DNA of 64,000 bases from Brevibacillus borstelensis (GCF_003710865.1 NZ_RHHO01000008.1:1-64000), one strand, 5' to 3'; shown: positions 1 through 10,090, counted from the stretch's first letter. A program made the numbers and translations. Notes: generated by a model from the sequence alone, not told the origin.

Positions 1-73
1 TCGACTTTCTCGACAGCCTGAGGCCCTTTAGGACAAGGGCCTATTAAACAAGGGCCAACTAGCAACGGTTCCA

Positions 74-304
74 TCAAGTCAACACGCTGGAGACAAGTAG
101 CAGGAGAACAAGGAGAAAGAATGCAGCGAGAAAGGAATAGCCAAAGACTCTCAGCCATTTCGGCATGGAGCGCATATCCACTGGCTTTGGCGGTCCCCCT
201 CCTTCTGCTGCCTGGGCCTGTTCCAGCAGCGGATTGACAGGCTGATCAGCTATCGGGGGATTGCCTGCAGGCTGACTCTCATGTATTTTGGTCTTTCCCG
301 TCAT
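74..304 (-). CDS. Small single-pass membrane protein, unknown function
   Basis: A 76-residue protein with a hydrophilic, proline- and glutamine-containing N-terminal half (residues 1-50) and one hydrophobic helix at about residues 52-74 that runs almost to the C-terminus, so it should be a tail-anchored membrane protein facing the cytoplasm. An AGGGAGTGAG ribosome binding site lies upstream of the ATG. It follows the MFS gene in the same direction, separated by a terminator hairpin. I do not recognise a family, and no function can be assigned. Confidence 0.6.
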   Translation of the reverse strand: MTGKTKIHESQPAGNPPIADQPVNPLLEQAQAAEGGGPPKPVDMRSMPKWLRVFGYSFLAAFFLLVLLLLVSSVLT

Positions 305-320
305 CCAGACTCACTCCCTT

Positions 321-357
321 AAAAAAAAGCTGGGGCAAACACCTCAGCTTTTTCTAT
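321..357. terminator. Bidirectional rho-independent terminator
   Basis: A-rich tract, then AAAGCTGgGG, a short loop and CCTCAGCTTT followed by T-rich sequence. On the minus strand the hairpin ends in a run of eight T, so it should end transcription of the MFS gene whose stop codon it overlaps. Confidence 0.7.
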
Positions 358-1640
358 TTTTCACTCCATTCGGCTTGAGCGGAAAATGCTCCATTTCTTC
401 GCAGCTTTATTCCGACAACAGCCGATGTGCCGAGCAGGACAAAGGCGAGTATATATACGGAGCGGACACCGGCCAAATCGGCAAGTCCCCCCATGATCAG
501 TACGGATAAACCAAACGTAACCGAGTCCAATGTTCCCTTGGCTGACAGTACGAGCGGCAGGGAAGCAGGCGGAGACGCTTCCTGCAGCATCGTTTGCTTG
601 GCTACCTGCTGGAGCTGGTAAAAAGGGCCGAGGGCAAAGGACAAAAGAAGCGCACTCCACGCCCATGTGCCAAGACCGAACAAAAGCGTGATCAGCCCGG
701 AGAACAGCGTGCCTGTCAGAACAGCAGCCAGGAGCCGCGTGCGCATGCGATCAGCGCAAGCCAGCACTACAGCTCCGCCAGCGACCGAGCCCAGCATGTA
801 GGCAGCATTGATGTATCCCCACCACTCTTCGCCTCTCTCAAGTACCGTATGAACGTAAGGAAGCAGGATGGCGGCCATCCAGACGGCTCCTGCCAAGCCT
901 TCCAGCACTTCCATCTGCACGAGCAGCCGCAGCGGCCGCTGATTTGTGATCAGACGCCAGCCAGTCGTCCAGGACTGGGCTGCGTTATCATGCTCTTGCA
1001 CAGCGCCTTTCAACGCTTTGTCGGGGTTGTCGGGTGTGGTGGCGGTGGATTTGTCGACGCTTTTTCCAAGCGGCCAAACCGCAAGCGTAGCTGCCACATA
1101 GGCAAAAAACGTTCCCCACAGCACATGCGCATATCCGAGCATAGCCACCAGCAATCCGCCAGCCGCCCAACCGGCAAACTGCAGCGTCTGGTCAGAGGTC
1201 GCCATCAGTCCATTCGCCCTTACCAGGCCGTCGCGCGGCACCAATGACGGAACCATGGCATTTCGCGCAGGGGAAGCCCAGCCGTCCAAAAAGGCGTTGG
1301 CAAAGACAAAGCCAAAAACAAGGAGCAATTTTCCCGTACCGAGCTGCTGGTCCGCCGCACTTGCATAACTGAGAAACAACGCGAGCAGGCCGAGCAGTAT
1401 CGTTTTCAACCCTTGCGAAGCAAGCAAGGCCCCAGCCAGCGTGACCCGCCTGAAGAACAGCGGCGCGAGCAATCCGCTGAGCGTTTGTGCCGCGACAAAG
1501 AGAATCGGGACAGCCCCCGTGTAAAGAGCCGATTGGGTCGAGACGTACACGGCTGATACGACTGCCACCACGTAAAATACATCGCCAAGATTGGCCAAAG
1601 ACTGCCCGGAAAACAGCAGCCAATACCGTTTTGTGAACAT
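354..1640 (-). CDS. MFS transporter
   Basis: A 428-residue protein with about 12 hydrophobic helices, typical in length for a major facilitator superfamily exporter. It begins MFTKRYWLLFSGQSLANLG, the usual N-terminus of the MFS subgroup that includes macrolide- and enterobactin-exporter-like proteins, with a basic loop near residues 190-210 between the two six-helix halves. I chose the start at 1640 because AGGAGG lies 9 bases upstream, whereas the upstream in-frame ATG has no such site. The substrate cannot be read from the sequence; drug or metabolite efflux is the likely role. Confidence 0.8.
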   Translation of the reverse strand: MFTKRYWLLFSGQSLANLGDVFYVVAVVSAVYVSTQSALYTGAVPILFVAAQTLSGLLAPLFFRRVTLAGALLASQGLKTILLGLLALFLSYASAADQQLGTGKLLLVFGFVFANAFLDGWASPARNAMVPSLVPRDGLVRANGLMATSDQTLQFAGWAAGGLLVAMLGYAHVLWGTFFAYVAATLAVWPLGKSVDKSTATTPDNPDKALKGAVQEHDNAAQSWTTGWRLITNQRPLRLLVQMEVLEGLAGAVWMAAILLPYVHTVLERGEEWWGYINAAYMLGSVAGGAVVLACADRMRTRLLAAVLTGTLFSGLITLLFGLGTWAWSALLLSFALGPFYQLQQVAKQTMLQEASPPASLPLVLSAKGTLDSVTFGLSVLIMGGLADLAGVRSVYILAFVLLGTSAVVGIKLRRNGAFSAQAEWSEK

Positions 1641-1778
1641 GACAAATAAACCTCCTGTCGGTCTTCCAAACAAATTATGCTTTTGATAGCTTCTGTTTGG
1701 GTGAACAAGCCGACAAGAGGTTTACAATGGAGGAATACTCCTTTCACGAACAGTGTTATGTAAATCAATCTTACTTGA

Positions 1779-2987
1779 TCAGGTCCCTTCCTGCAAGACT
1801 TCCTTTTTCCGGAAAAAGCTGAAGTATACCCAGCCTGCATTGATGAGCAAAAACGCACTGGTCATCCAGAAAACGCCGTTGATGCTCACGTAGCCCGCCA
1901 TAAAGCCGCCGATCATCGGCCCCAGCATGCTTCCGATGCTGACAAAGCTGTTATTGTATCCGTAGACCCGGCTGACCATATGAGTCGGGGTGGCACGGCG
2001 GAGCAAGGCATTGACCGATGGGAGCAGTCCTCCGAGCGACAAGCCCAAAAGGAAGCGCAGCAGCACCAATTGCCATACGGCGGTGACAAAGCCTTGAGGG
2101 ATGAACAACAGTCCGGCAACCAGCAAGCAGCCGAGAAGCACTTTTTGCGAGCCGAATCGGTCGCCAAAACGGCCCAAACGAGGAGCTGCCAGCACATTTG
2201 CCGTTCCCATCGCGGCTTGGACGATCCCCGCCCAGAGGGCTACGTTGCCCGCACTGCCCAAGAGAATACCGATGTAGACTGGCAGGATGGGGATGATGCT
2301 AAAGAGAGCAAACTGAATCATGACCGTCACAAAAAACAGAACAGGGAGCTTCTTGGATGAAAAAATCATGCGAAAATCATCGCGCAGACTGGTCCGCTCC
2401 TTTTCTTCCGGCGGAACGAACGTCTCTTTTACCGTAAAGGTGATCACGAGTGTAGCCAGTAAAAGCAGGGAGCCTGTAACGACAAATATCATCCGAAACC
2501 CGATACGTGGTTCCAAAAGCCCGCCAAACAGCGGACCCATGATGGACCCTGCTGTAATAAAGGATTGCAGAAGTCCCTGAGCCCAGCCAATCTGCTCCTT
2601 CGGCGTTGAAGAAGCGACGAGGGCGGTACTCGCCGGGATAATACCGCCAACCATCCCGTTCAACAGCCTGAGGCCAAGCAGCATCCACAGGGAGTTGGCA
2701 AAGCCAGTCGCTGCGATTATGATGGACATGAAATAGCCGGAGCGCAAAATCATGATTTTGCGCCCGTACTTGTCAGCCAGATTGCCCCAGATCGGAGAAA
2801 CGAGACCAGCCGTCAAAAAGTTGGCGCCAAAAATGACTCCTGCCCAGGCAGTCACTTCATGAGGGTCTTCGACGCCAAAATCCTGTTGGATGTACAACGG
2901 CAAAAACGGCATGATCATGCTCATTCCCATCATCACGACAAAAAGAGCCCCGCACAGTACGTATAAGTTGCGTCGCCAAGATTCCAT
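1779..2987 (-). CDS. MFS multidrug efflux transporter (DHA1-type)
   Basis: A 402-residue, 12-helix protein. It carries the motif-A-like loop GNLADKYGRKIMIL between helices 2 and 3 and a repeat of it (GRFGDRFGSQKVLL) in the second half, both hallmarks of proton-driven MFS drug exporters. The C-terminus ends in a short basic tail. The start follows GGAGGGGGG closely. It begins 20 bases after the ABC exporter gene, so the two efflux genes form an operon. The substrate is unknown. Confidence 0.85.
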   Translation of the reverse strand: MESWRRNLYVLCGALFVVMMGMSMIMPFLPLYIQQDFGVEDPHEVTAWAGVIFGANFLTAGLVSPIWGNLADKYGRKIMILRSGYFMSIIIAATGFANSLWMLLGLRLLNGMVGGIIPASTALVASSTPKEQIGWAQGLLQSFITAGSIMGPLFGGLLEPRIGFRMIFVVTGSLLLLATLVITFTVKETFVPPEEKERTSLRDDFRMIFSSKKLPVLFFVTVMIQFALFSIIPILPVYIGILLGSAGNVALWAGIVQAAMGTANVLAAPRLGRFGDRFGSQKVLLGCLLVAGLLFIPQGFVTAVWQLVLLRFLLGLSLGGLLPSVNALLRRATPTHMVSRVYGYNNSFVSIGSMLGPMIGGFMAGYVSINGVFWMTSAFLLINAGWVYFSFFRKKEVLQEGT

Positions 2988-3007
2988 TGGCGCTTCCCCC
3001 CTCCTTC

Positions 3008-4792
3008 TTACAAGGCCGGCTGCTGCTCGCCGGGAGTGCCCAGATCCTGCACGTGCCACAGATTGTGATACACGCCTTTTTGCTCCAGCAGCTCTTCGTG
3101 GCGACCCTGTTCCACAATTCGTCCTTCTTTCATCACGACGATCTTGTCCGCGTGGGTGATCGTCGACAATCTGTGCGCCACAATGATTGTCGTCCGTCCA
3201 TTAGTCAGGCGGGCGAGCGACTCCTGGATCATATGCTCCGACTCCAGATCGAGCGCCGAAGTCGCTTCATCCAGGATGAGAATGCCCGGGTCCCGCAAAA
3301 AGACGCGGGCTATCGCGATCCGCTGCTTTTGCCCCCCGGACAGCTTTACACCACGCTCGCCAAGCTCCGTGTCATAGCCCTCCGGCAGGTCCATGATAAA
3401 GTCATGCGCATTGGCAGCCTTGGCCGCTTCGATCACGGCTTCCTCCGTTGCATCCGGATTGCCCATCATGATATTTATGCGTGCCGATTCGCTGAACAAA
3501 ATATTGTCCTGCAGCACCATGCCGATATGGCTGCGCAGGTTTTGCTGCTTGACGTCCCGAATGTCGACGCCGTCAACGGTAATGCGCCCTTCCGTCACAT
3601 CCCAGAAGCGGGGCAGCAGGCTGATCAAGGAAGACTTGCCTCCCCCCGACATCCCGACGATGGCTACTGTTTCGCCAGGCCGAATCGTCAGGTTTATCTT
3701 TTCCAGCACCAGCGGCCCTTCATCCCGATAGCGAAACGAAACGTCTTCAAAGCGAACCTCCCCGCGAATTCTGCCTGTCTCCGGATTGACGGGGAGCACG
3801 CCAGCATCGGGTTTGTCTGTAATATCATAGGATTCATCAATAAATTCAAACATCCGGTCCATCGAAGCCACGGCTTGCGTCAATGTCGTCGAGGAGTTCA
3901 CGAGACGGCGCAGCGGTGTATAGAGACGGTCCAGGTATGCGTAAAAAGCGACCAGTGTCCCGATCGACATCGTGCCGTTGATGACCTGATAGCCCGCATA
4001 AGAAATGACGAGCAGCGGGGCGATATCCGTAATCGTGTTGACAACGGCAAACGTATTTGCATTCCAGCGTGTCAGCGCCAGCGCCTTCTTCAGAAAATGA
4101 TCGTTCTCTTTGGCAAACTGTTTGTTTTCATGCTCTTCGAGAGCAAAGCTCCGAATCATCGACATCCCGTTGATCCGCTCGTGCAGATGGCCTTGCAGAT
4201 GAGCCAGCGCTGCCGATCTTTCCCGCGTCAACTGACGCAGCCTTTTGTAGAAATACTTGACGGAAAATCCGTACAGCGGGAAAACGAGGATGGACACTAC
4301 CGTCAACTCCGCGTCCATGTAAATCATCACCCCGAGCGTCATCCCGATGGTGATCAGATCCAGCCACAGATTCATCAAGCCCGTATCGATAAAGCTCTTC
4401 GTCGACTCGACGTCGTTTATGACCCGCGAAATGACCTCGCCCGTCTTGTGATTGTTGTAATAGCGCATCGACAGTCGCTGCAGGTGATCAAACAGCTGGT
4501 TGCGGATGTCAAACAAAATGCGGCTGGACACCCATTGGGCAAAGTACTGACGATAGTATTCCACAGGGGCGCGGATTACAGTAAAAACGAGAAACGCTCC
4601 TGCCATCAGCCAAAACAGATGTGTCAGCTTTTCCGACTGGGGCATCGGACTGGGCAATAGATCGTCGATTACATACTTGATGATCAGCGGCAGGAGCAAC
4701 GGTATGGAAAACTTGATGATGCCGATAAAAATCGTCCCGATAATTTGCTTGGCATACGGCTTTACATACTTCATGTAGCGACGGATACTCAA
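3008..4792 (-). CDS. ABC exporter half-transporter (YgaD-like, ABCB/MsbA type)
   Basis: A 594-residue fusion of an N-terminal six-helix membrane domain (about residues 15-310) and a C-terminal ATPase (about 350-580). The ATPase shows Walker A GMSGGGKSS, signature LSGGQKQR, Walker B ILILDEATSALD and the switch histidine in IIVAHRLSTI, so it should be active as a homodimer. The start is TTG, with AGGAGG about 7 bases upstream. In B. subtilis the related ygaD also neighbours ygaC and fabL, as here. It is co-transcribed with the downstream MFS gene. Lipid or drug export is the family role; the substrate is not visible. Confidence 0.9.
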   Translation of the reverse strand: MSIRRYMKYVKPYAKQIIGTIFIGIIKFSIPLLLPLIIKYVIDDLLPSPMPQSEKLTHLFWLMAGAFLVFTVIRAPVEYYRQYFAQWVSSRILFDIRNQLFDHLQRLSMRYYNNHKTGEVISRVINDVESTKSFIDTGLMNLWLDLITIGMTLGVMIYMDAELTVVSILVFPLYGFSVKYFYKRLRQLTRERSAALAHLQGHLHERINGMSMIRSFALEEHENKQFAKENDHFLKKALALTRWNANTFAVVNTITDIAPLLVISYAGYQVINGTMSIGTLVAFYAYLDRLYTPLRRLVNSSTTLTQAVASMDRMFEFIDESYDITDKPDAGVLPVNPETGRIRGEVRFEDVSFRYRDEGPLVLEKINLTIRPGETVAIVGMSGGGKSSLISLLPRFWDVTEGRITVDGVDIRDVKQQNLRSHIGMVLQDNILFSESARINIMMGNPDATEEAVIEAAKAANAHDFIMDLPEGYDTELGERGVKLSGGQKQRIAIARVFLRDPGILILDEATSALDLESEHMIQESLARLTNGRTTIIVAHRLSTITHADKIVVMKEGRIVEQGRHEELLEQKGVYHNLWHVQDLGTPGEQQPAL

Positions 4793-4883
4793 AGCCCGTT
4801 CCTCCTTTTACATGCTCCGTCTAATCGAAAACCTGCCGGATTTTATTTTTGCCATTCATAGAAAACCCGAAAGCAGGCCGCCA

Positions 4884-4926
4884 AACAAGGAAATCCCTCC
4901 CCCGTCAATCGGGAAAGGGATTATTC
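4884..4926 (-). terminator. Hairpin at the end of the DUF402 gene
   Basis: Minus strand AATCCCTTTCCCG, short loop, CGGGggAGGGATT, then TTCCTTGTTT. A good stem with a weak T tract; probable terminator between the DUF402 gene and the ABC exporter operon. Confidence 0.45.
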
Positions 4927-5457
4927 CTCGTCCTCACGCACCAAAAGGTAGCGCTCATACCAGCGTTGGACAAATCCGTTTTGAAAAGGGCCTCGTCTCA
5001 GACGCACCCATTCCAGCACCTCCCGCAATGCGCTTTGTACGCGCTCAACGACTACAGGCGGATAATTCATCTGCTTGCCGTGCAAGAGAAACTCCTCTTC
5101 GTCGAGAATCGTGTACGTCATATCGGGAAACACCTTTACGTCCAGATCGTAATCGATGTAGCTCAAGAGATTCCCCTTCAGGCTAAACGGGGAACCGATG
5201 TTGCAATAGTAGTAAATCCCATCGTCCCGAATCATGGCGATGGTATTAAACCACTGCCCGCGACCAAACGTGCAGATTGCCGGCTCACGTGTACGCCACT
5301 CCCGGCCGTCAGACTCTGTCACTTTTACTCGATCGTTGCCGCCAATCACTACTGCATCACTGGTGTGGATTAGTGTCGTCTTATCCCAGATGCGATGCAG
5401 GGAGTGGTCGTGTTTATAGCTTTCAATGCGGATAATGGAGCCCGGAGCTGGCGACAT
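4921..5457 (-). CDS. ntdP: DUF402 nucleoside tri-/diphosphate phosphatase (YgaC family)
   Basis: A 178-residue cytoplasmic protein of the DUF402/YgaC family, the usual length. Family members hydrolyse nucleoside tri- and diphosphates with a divalent metal bound by acidic residues; here the acid cluster YIDYDLDVKVFPD (about residues 100-112) and DEEEF are the matching region. AGGGGAGGG precedes the ATG. In B. subtilis ygaC sits beside ygaD, and that arrangement is kept here, which supports the call. The symbol is transferred from the staphylococcal and bacillus family name. Confidence 0.8.
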   Translation of the reverse strand: MSPAPGSIIRIESYKHDHSLHRIWDKTTLIHTSDAVVIGGNDRVKVTESDGREWRTREPAICTFGRGQWFNTIAMIRDDGIYYYCNIGSPFSLKGNLLSYIDYDLDVKVFPDMTYTILDEEEFLLHGKQMNYPPVVVERVQSALREVLEWVRLRRGPFQNGFVQRWYERYLLVREDEE

Positions 5458-5504
5458 GACCCTCCCCTTTCTTCTCTTCTCTATCTGAATGGGGACAGCC
5501 TCCC

Positions 5505-5918
5505 TTAGGAAGAGAGCTTTTTGGAAAGTGTAACATATTTTTGCATCTCATAGCCAAGTGAATGATAAAAAGGAAGTACTTCAGGATTGCCTTGATTCAC
5601 CATAATCAGGACGCGATTGACCCCACGCTGTTTGAAGCGCTTCTCGATCGCCTCCACCAGTTTCCGGCCTATACCTGCACCCTGCAAGCGGGGGAGAACT
5701 GCCAAACGGTAAAAATAAGCCCGTGTCCCGTCAATGGTACCGACAACCACACCGACCACTTCACCCTCTTTTTCTGCTACCATTACCAGATCGCTGTCCC
5801 ATGCAAGCTGCTTGGCCAGATCATTCAGCGACTCTGCTTCTTGTTCCTCCAAACCGGTTTCTTGCCAAATGCGAGTAATTGCGGAATAGTCACCGAGCCG
5901 AAACGGACGAATCAGCAT
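5505..5918 (-). CDS. GNAT family N-acetyltransferase
   Basis: A 137-residue single-domain acetyltransferase. The acetyl-CoA pyrophosphate loop is visible as LPRLQGAGIGRKLVEA (about residues 75-90), followed by the C-terminal NPEVLPFYHSLGYE segment common to the RimI/YpeA-like branch. The start is set by GGAGG 8 bases upstream of the ATG; the longer upstream frame has no site. The substrate amine is not predictable. Confidence 0.8.
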   Translation of the reverse strand: MLIRPFRLGDYSAITRIWQETGLEEQEAESLNDLAKQLAWDSDLVMVAEKEGEVVGVVVGTIDGTRAYFYRLAVLPRLQGAGIGRKLVEAIEKRFKQRGVNRVLIMVNQGNPEVLPFYHSLGYEMQKYVTLSKKLSS

Positions 5919-5992
5919 AAGTTGCCTCCTTCGATGCCTTCTTTTTCTATTGTACACCAAAAAGGACAAGTTTGTCTCCGTATGAAGATGCA

Positions 5993-6042
5993 AAAGAGGG
6001 GTGGAGGCTTGCTTGCCTTCCGATCCCCTCTGGCTTTTTTTG
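5993..6042. terminator. Bidirectional terminator after fabL
   Basis: AGAGGGG and CCCCTCT flank a 20-base loop that has its own pairing, with T7 on the plus side and TTTTGC on the minus side. It lies directly after the fabL stop. Confidence 0.65.
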
Positions 6043-6044
6043 AA

Positions 6045-6818
<774 letters not shown>

Positions 6819-6829
6819 CTACACCAACT

Positions 6830-6889
6830 ATTAATATCAGGTACTAAATATTTCGTACTTATTATACATCTCCGCTTTGGCAATTGCCA
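6830..6889 (-). promoter_or_regulatory. fabL promoter with candidate FapR operator
   Basis: On the minus strand TGGCAA (6884-6889) and TATAAT (6861-6866) are 17 bases apart. Between the -10 box and the ATG lies TTTAGTACCTGATATTAATA (6829-6848), which resembles the FapR site (TTAGTACCT-N-TTAAT type). FapR represses lipid-synthesis genes until malonyl-CoA accumulates, so this would couple fabL to fatty-acid supply. The FapR assignment is from motif resemblance only. Confidence 0.65.
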
Positions 6890-6997
6890 CCCGTCAAAAG
6901 ACATAACGACAGAAGCCCGCTCCGTCCGGGATGGAAACGAGTCAGGTCAGCCATACTACGATAAGAACGGTTTGAGCGGAAAGGGGACTGTATTTCT

Positions 6998-7222
6998 ATG
7001 TATATTGGCCGAGATTTGTCCGAATTAACGATGACATCGCTGGACGACTGGGAGTTGAATGAATTGCTTTACTACCACCACTCGATGTCGCAGTTGGCTG
7101 CCTATCTGAACGCAGAAGGAACCTCCATGCACGCCAAAATCATCAAAGAGCTGGAATCCCGAGGTCCTGTCGGCGGAGACGGCGGAGGCTGGGATCATTC
7201 TTCTGCCCCCATTTACGACTAA
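6998..7222 (+). CDS. Small conserved acidic protein, unknown function
   Basis: A 74-residue soluble protein with a strong RBS (AAAGGGGACTG). It has an amphipathic helical middle (residues 10-55) and a glycine-rich tail GGDGGGWDHSS. It is divergent from fabL and followed 20 bases later by a 31-residue membrane peptide gene, so the two probably form a small operon. I do not recognise the family. It sits where B. subtilis carries small ygaB/sspE-type genes, but it does not resemble a SASP. Confidence 0.6.
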   Translation: MYIGRDLSELTMTSLDDWELNELLYYHHSMSQLAAYLNAEGTSMHAKIIKELESRGPVGGDGGGWDHSSAPIYD

Positions 7223-7242
7223 ACGAAGGGAGGTCAGTTTCA

Positions 7243-7338
7243 GTGAAAACCAGGAACCGACAGCTCGGCGCCATTATTGCGATCGTCGCTTTCAGTCTCG
7301 CGGCAATGATCGGCTTGATTTTCATGTTTTGGGTCTAA
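7243..7338 (+). CDS. 31-residue membrane peptide
   Basis: A GTG-started micro-ORF with GGGAGG about 8 bases upstream. The product MKTRNRQLG is followed by about 20 hydrophobic residues and ends FMFWV, so it should be a single-helix peptide with a positive cytoplasmic N-terminus. It probably shares a transcript with the 74-residue gene before it. Function unknown; the good RBS and the coherent helix are the only support. Confidence 0.5.
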   Translation: MKTRNRQLGAIIAIVAFSLAAMIGLIFMFWV

Positions 7339-7384
7339 ACCTGGGGCCCGTGCAGCAGCTAAAGCTTTTCGGCTGGCAGCAAGC

Positions 7385-7412
7385 AGAAAAGGCCGAGGAA
7401 TCCCCGGCCCTG
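7385..7412 (-). terminator. Terminator after the chemoreceptor gene
   Basis: Minus strand GGCCGGGG, ATT loop, CCTCGGCC, TTTTC, placed just after the MCP stop codon. It could also stop the small plus-strand genes. Confidence 0.65.
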
Positions 7413-7420
7413 CATCTTTT

Positions 7421-9388
7421 TTATGTCTGAAAGCGGGCGACCTGCTCCTGCAGATGAGCCGCCATTTTCTCCAGTTCCACCGCAGACGAGGCGATTTCCT
7501 CCATGGATGCGAGCTGTTCCTCCGCTGCTGCAGACACGCTTTGTGTACCCTCCGAGCTGAGTAGAGACAGCTCCGCTATACTGCGAATGGATTCGCTTAC
7601 CTGACGGGTACGGGCGGACATGCGCTGGGTCGCTTCGGAAACCTCGCCGATTTGTTTTGCTACTTCCCCGACAGATATACGGATTTGGTCAAAGGACTGT
7701 CCAGCAATGGAAACCTTCTCGATCCCGGCAGTCACCTCTTCACGGCTTCGCTTCATCACTTCGACGGCTGTTTGCGTCTCTGACTGGATTGACTGGATCA
7801 GCATGGCGATTTGCTGGGCGGAATCCGACGACTGTTCCGCCAGTTTGCGGACCTCATCAGCCACGACTGAAAAACCGCGTCCAGACTCGCCTGCCCGTGC
7901 CGCCTCAATCGCAGCGTTCAAGGCGAGCAGGTTCGTTTGCTTGGCAATATTGGCGATCAGCTCCACGATGCTGCCGATTGCCTGGGAACGGCCGCCCAAG
8001 CTCTGTATCACTTCAGCCAAGTCCTGAATGCTTTGATTGGAGGCTTTCATCTGCAGAACAGCTTCCTGAACCGATTGATCGCCCTCGCTGGCAAGCCGGG
8101 CTGTTTGCCGGGCGGCAGAGGACACCTGGCTCGCATAGCTGGCAATTTGGTCGATCCCTTGTGCAAGCTGCTCCGAAGCTTCCGAGCTTTTCTGTGTGTG
8201 CTGCACCTGCTGGTCCCCTCCGACGGCCATCTCCTGGATCGTCGTGGCGATCTGCTCCGTTGCCTTGCTCGTCTGGTCTGCACTGGCTGACAGCTCCTCT
8301 GCAGACGAAGCCAATTGCTCTACCGAATGTTTGATCGTGGCAAGCAATGTTCGCAACGATTGCGCCATGTGGTTAAAACTGTGGCCAAGCTTGCCGAATT
8401 CGTCTTCGGCTTCAACGGTTACCTGCTGGGAAATGTCTCCCTGACCCATGCGTTCTGCTGCTGCAGTCAAGCGCTTGAGTGCGCCAAGCATCCTTCTTAA
8501 AATGACAAAGACGAGCACGCTCCCGAGAGCCAGCGCCATTGCCGTAATCCACAGCGTCTTCTGGAAAATCGGGCTGGCTACCCGATCGGCCTCTGCCTGA
8601 TACATCAGCCCCATCAGCTTCCAGCCAGTTTGACGGTTCGTCACATAAACAGCACCTGCCGACTCACCAGCGTCGGCAAGATCAAACCGCCCCGTCTCTT
8701 CCGCATACAAGGAGTCCATCCACGGCTCCTTGTTTTCCTCCTCTGGCTTGAGTGAAGGATGGACGAGAATGCGGCGGGCTTTGTCATAAATGGCGACGTA
8801 TCCCGTCTCGCCGATCTTCGCTTGCTTGACAGTCCCCTCCAAAGTACCGAGGTGCAAATCCATCCCGATTACACCCGAGCGGTCTGTCAGAGCCTGTGCA
8901 ATACCGACGACGATGCTGCCTGATGCCGCATCTACATACGGATCGATGATAATCGGCTCATTCGGATTTGCCATGGCCGCCTGATACCAGGGCCTCGTTC
9001 GCGGATCGTATCCATCCGGCAGCTTCGTATCCGATCCCATCAGCATAATGCCGGTCTTTGTCCCGATGTATATCTCGCCCACCTCCTTATGGGTGGAAAG
9101 AAAGCTTTTTAATCGTTGCTTCAGAGCGGCAAGCTGGCCGGGTGCCAGTTGACTTTCCCCTGTTGTCTCGGCAAAGAAATGAATCGACTGCTCTTGTGCG
9201 GTAAGCATTCGCTCAAGCAGCTCGTCAACCAGCCGCACGTTTTCGTGAGCTGCGCTCAGCAGCTGCTCTGCGAGCTGTTCCTTTGCGCTCTGATACGATA
9301 GCAGTCCCAGTACGAGTGTCGGGATCATCAGTATCGCTGCAAATGTCGCTATCAATTTCGTTCTGACCGATGTCTTCCTCTTCCGCAA
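7421..9388 (-). CDS. Methyl-accepting chemotaxis protein
   Basis: A 655-residue transmembrane receptor. N-terminal helix about residues 12-33, then an extracellular double-Cache-type sensor (about 40-270) with the [11 protein letters not shown] motif, a second helix at about 278-298, HAMP (about 300-352), and a long signalling coiled coil whose tip [20 protein letters not shown] contacts CheA and CheW. The start is TTG behind AAAGGGGCG. No chemotaxis kinase gene is near, so it should feed the cell's general Che pathway. The ligand is unknown; Cache domains of this type often bind amino or organic acids. Confidence 0.9.
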   Translation of the reverse strand: MRKRKTSVRTKLIATFAAILMIPTLVLGLLSYQSAKEQLAEQLLSAAHENVRLVDELLERMLTAQEQSIHFFAETTGESQLAPGQLAALKQRLKSFLSTHKEVGEIYIGTKTGIMLMGSDTKLPDGYDPRTRPWYQAAMANPNEPIIIDPYVDAASGSIVVGIAQALTDRSGVIGMDLHLGTLEGTVKQAKIGETGYVAIYDKARRILVHPSLKPEEENKEPWMDSLYAEETGRFDLADAGESAGAVYVTNRQTGWKLMGLMYQAEADRVASPIFQKTLWITAMALALGSVLVFVILRRMLGALKRLTAAAERMGQGDISQQVTVEAEDEFGKLGHSFNHMAQSLRTLLATIKHSVEQLASSAEELSASADQTSKATEQIATTIQEMAVGGDQQVQHTQKSSEASEQLAQGIDQIASYASQVSSAARQTARLASEGDQSVQEAVLQMKASNQSIQDLAEVIQSLGGRSQAIGSIVELIANIAKQTNLLALNAAIEAARAGESGRGFSVVADEVRKLAEQSSDSAQQIAMLIQSIQSETQTAVEVMKRSREEVTAGIEKVSIAGQSFDQIRISVGEVAKQIGEVSEATQRMSARTRQVSESIRSIAELSLLSSEGTQSVSAAAEEQLASMEEIASSAVELEKMAAHLQEQVARFQT

Positions 9389-9572
9389 TGGCGAACGCCC
9401 CTTTGTCTCTTTTGTCCTCTTCTATCTACCCTTTTCGTTGAAATGAAAAACTGGATAAAAATACTAATTACCTCCATATATTTTGTAAGCATATATAAAA
9501 AATTTGATCTGACTGAAATTGCTGAATTTGTTGTCAGAATTTATTTTCTTTTATTTTTTCGGCAAAAAGTCC

Positions 9573-9601
9573 TTTACAATGAGAAAAATTTGCCATATTC
9601 T
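9573..9601 (+). promoter_or_regulatory. Sigma-A-like promoter of the micro-ORF cluster
   Basis: TTTACA (9573-9578), 17-base spacer, TATTCT (9596-9601), about 45 bases before the first small ORF with its GGAAGGAGG site. Confidence 0.5.
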
Positions 9602-9647
9602 AAGAGTACGATTTTTATCAACCATTTTAAGGAAGGAGGCAAACAAC

Positions 9648-9734
9648 ATGATGATGGTAACTATCGCAGCACTCGATCTAGCATTGGTTTCCAAAACTTC
9701 ATATGACAGCGCCTCCTGGACGAACGAATTGTAG
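9648..9734 (+). CDS. 28-residue peptide
   Basis: Begins with three consecutive ATG codons behind the excellent site AAGGAAGGAGG. The product starts MMMVTIAALDLALVSK and ends WTNEL. No family is recognised and it lacks the FF-I-IE signature of the two downstream YrzI-like peptides. It is followed by two terminator-like hairpins, so it may be made from a short transcript, or the hairpins may be partly read through into the rest of the cluster. Confidence 0.4.
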   Translation: MMMVTIAALDLALVSKTSYDSASWTNEL

Positions 9735-9780
9735 CATTGTAAGAACTGCCTTTCTTACTCATACCCTATTCGTTGCATAC

Positions 9781-9870
9781 CAGACCGCAGGCGTTGTAGC
9801 TTGTGGTCTTTTTGATTCCCATTTTCTTCGTTACAAAGACCGTAGGCCCTGGCCCGCGGTCTTTTTATAT
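9781..9870 (+). terminator. Two tandem terminator-like hairpins
   Basis: The first is GACCGCA...TGTGGTC followed by TTTTTG (9783-9814). The second is AAAGACCG, a GGCCCTGGCC core and CGGTCTTTTTATAT (9835-9870). Both fit rho-independent terminators; the repeated GACC(G/A)C arms could also pair with each other alternatively, which would suit attenuation. Confidence 0.6.
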
Positions 9871-9901
9871 CCATTTTCCCCTTGAGAGGAGGTGATTCGA
9901 G

Positions 9902-10057
9902 ATGGTAGTCAACTTTTTGTTCTTCACGATCAAAATCGAGCGTAACAACGCTGCACAGCGCATGGCTGAGTACAACTGTGAACGCTACTTGCAAGAACGC
10001 GCAGACGCGCAAGCGATGCAAGCTGCCCAGTACCCTGATTTTGCGATTCGCGGGTAA
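9902..10057 (+). CDS. YrzI-family tandem small protein
   Basis: A 51-residue protein with the RBS GAGAGGAGGTG. It begins MVVNFLFFTIKIER, the short hydrophobic start followed by a charged helix seen in the Bacillus small tandem YrzI-type family, and ends QAAQYPDFAIRG. It shares FF(T/S)I-IE(R/K) and QAAQ(Y/F)P(D/E) with the peptide at 10192. The family has been linked to sporulation by name only; the function is not known. Confidence 0.65.
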   Translation: MVVNFLFFTIKIERNNAAQRMAEYNCERYLQERADAQAMQAAQYPDFAIRG

Positions 10058-10090
10058 GACTTTGAAAGGATAACCAAGGAGGGATGTCAG

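Noticed and set aside
2987-4660. Long plus-strand frame of about 557 codons
   Set aside because: It lies fully opposite the ABC exporter gene, has no family likeness and is a GC-driven shadow.
9443-9706. 87-codon frame MKNWIKILITSIYF...
   Set aside because: No RBS, AT-rich leader DNA; it covers the promoter of the micro-ORF cluster.
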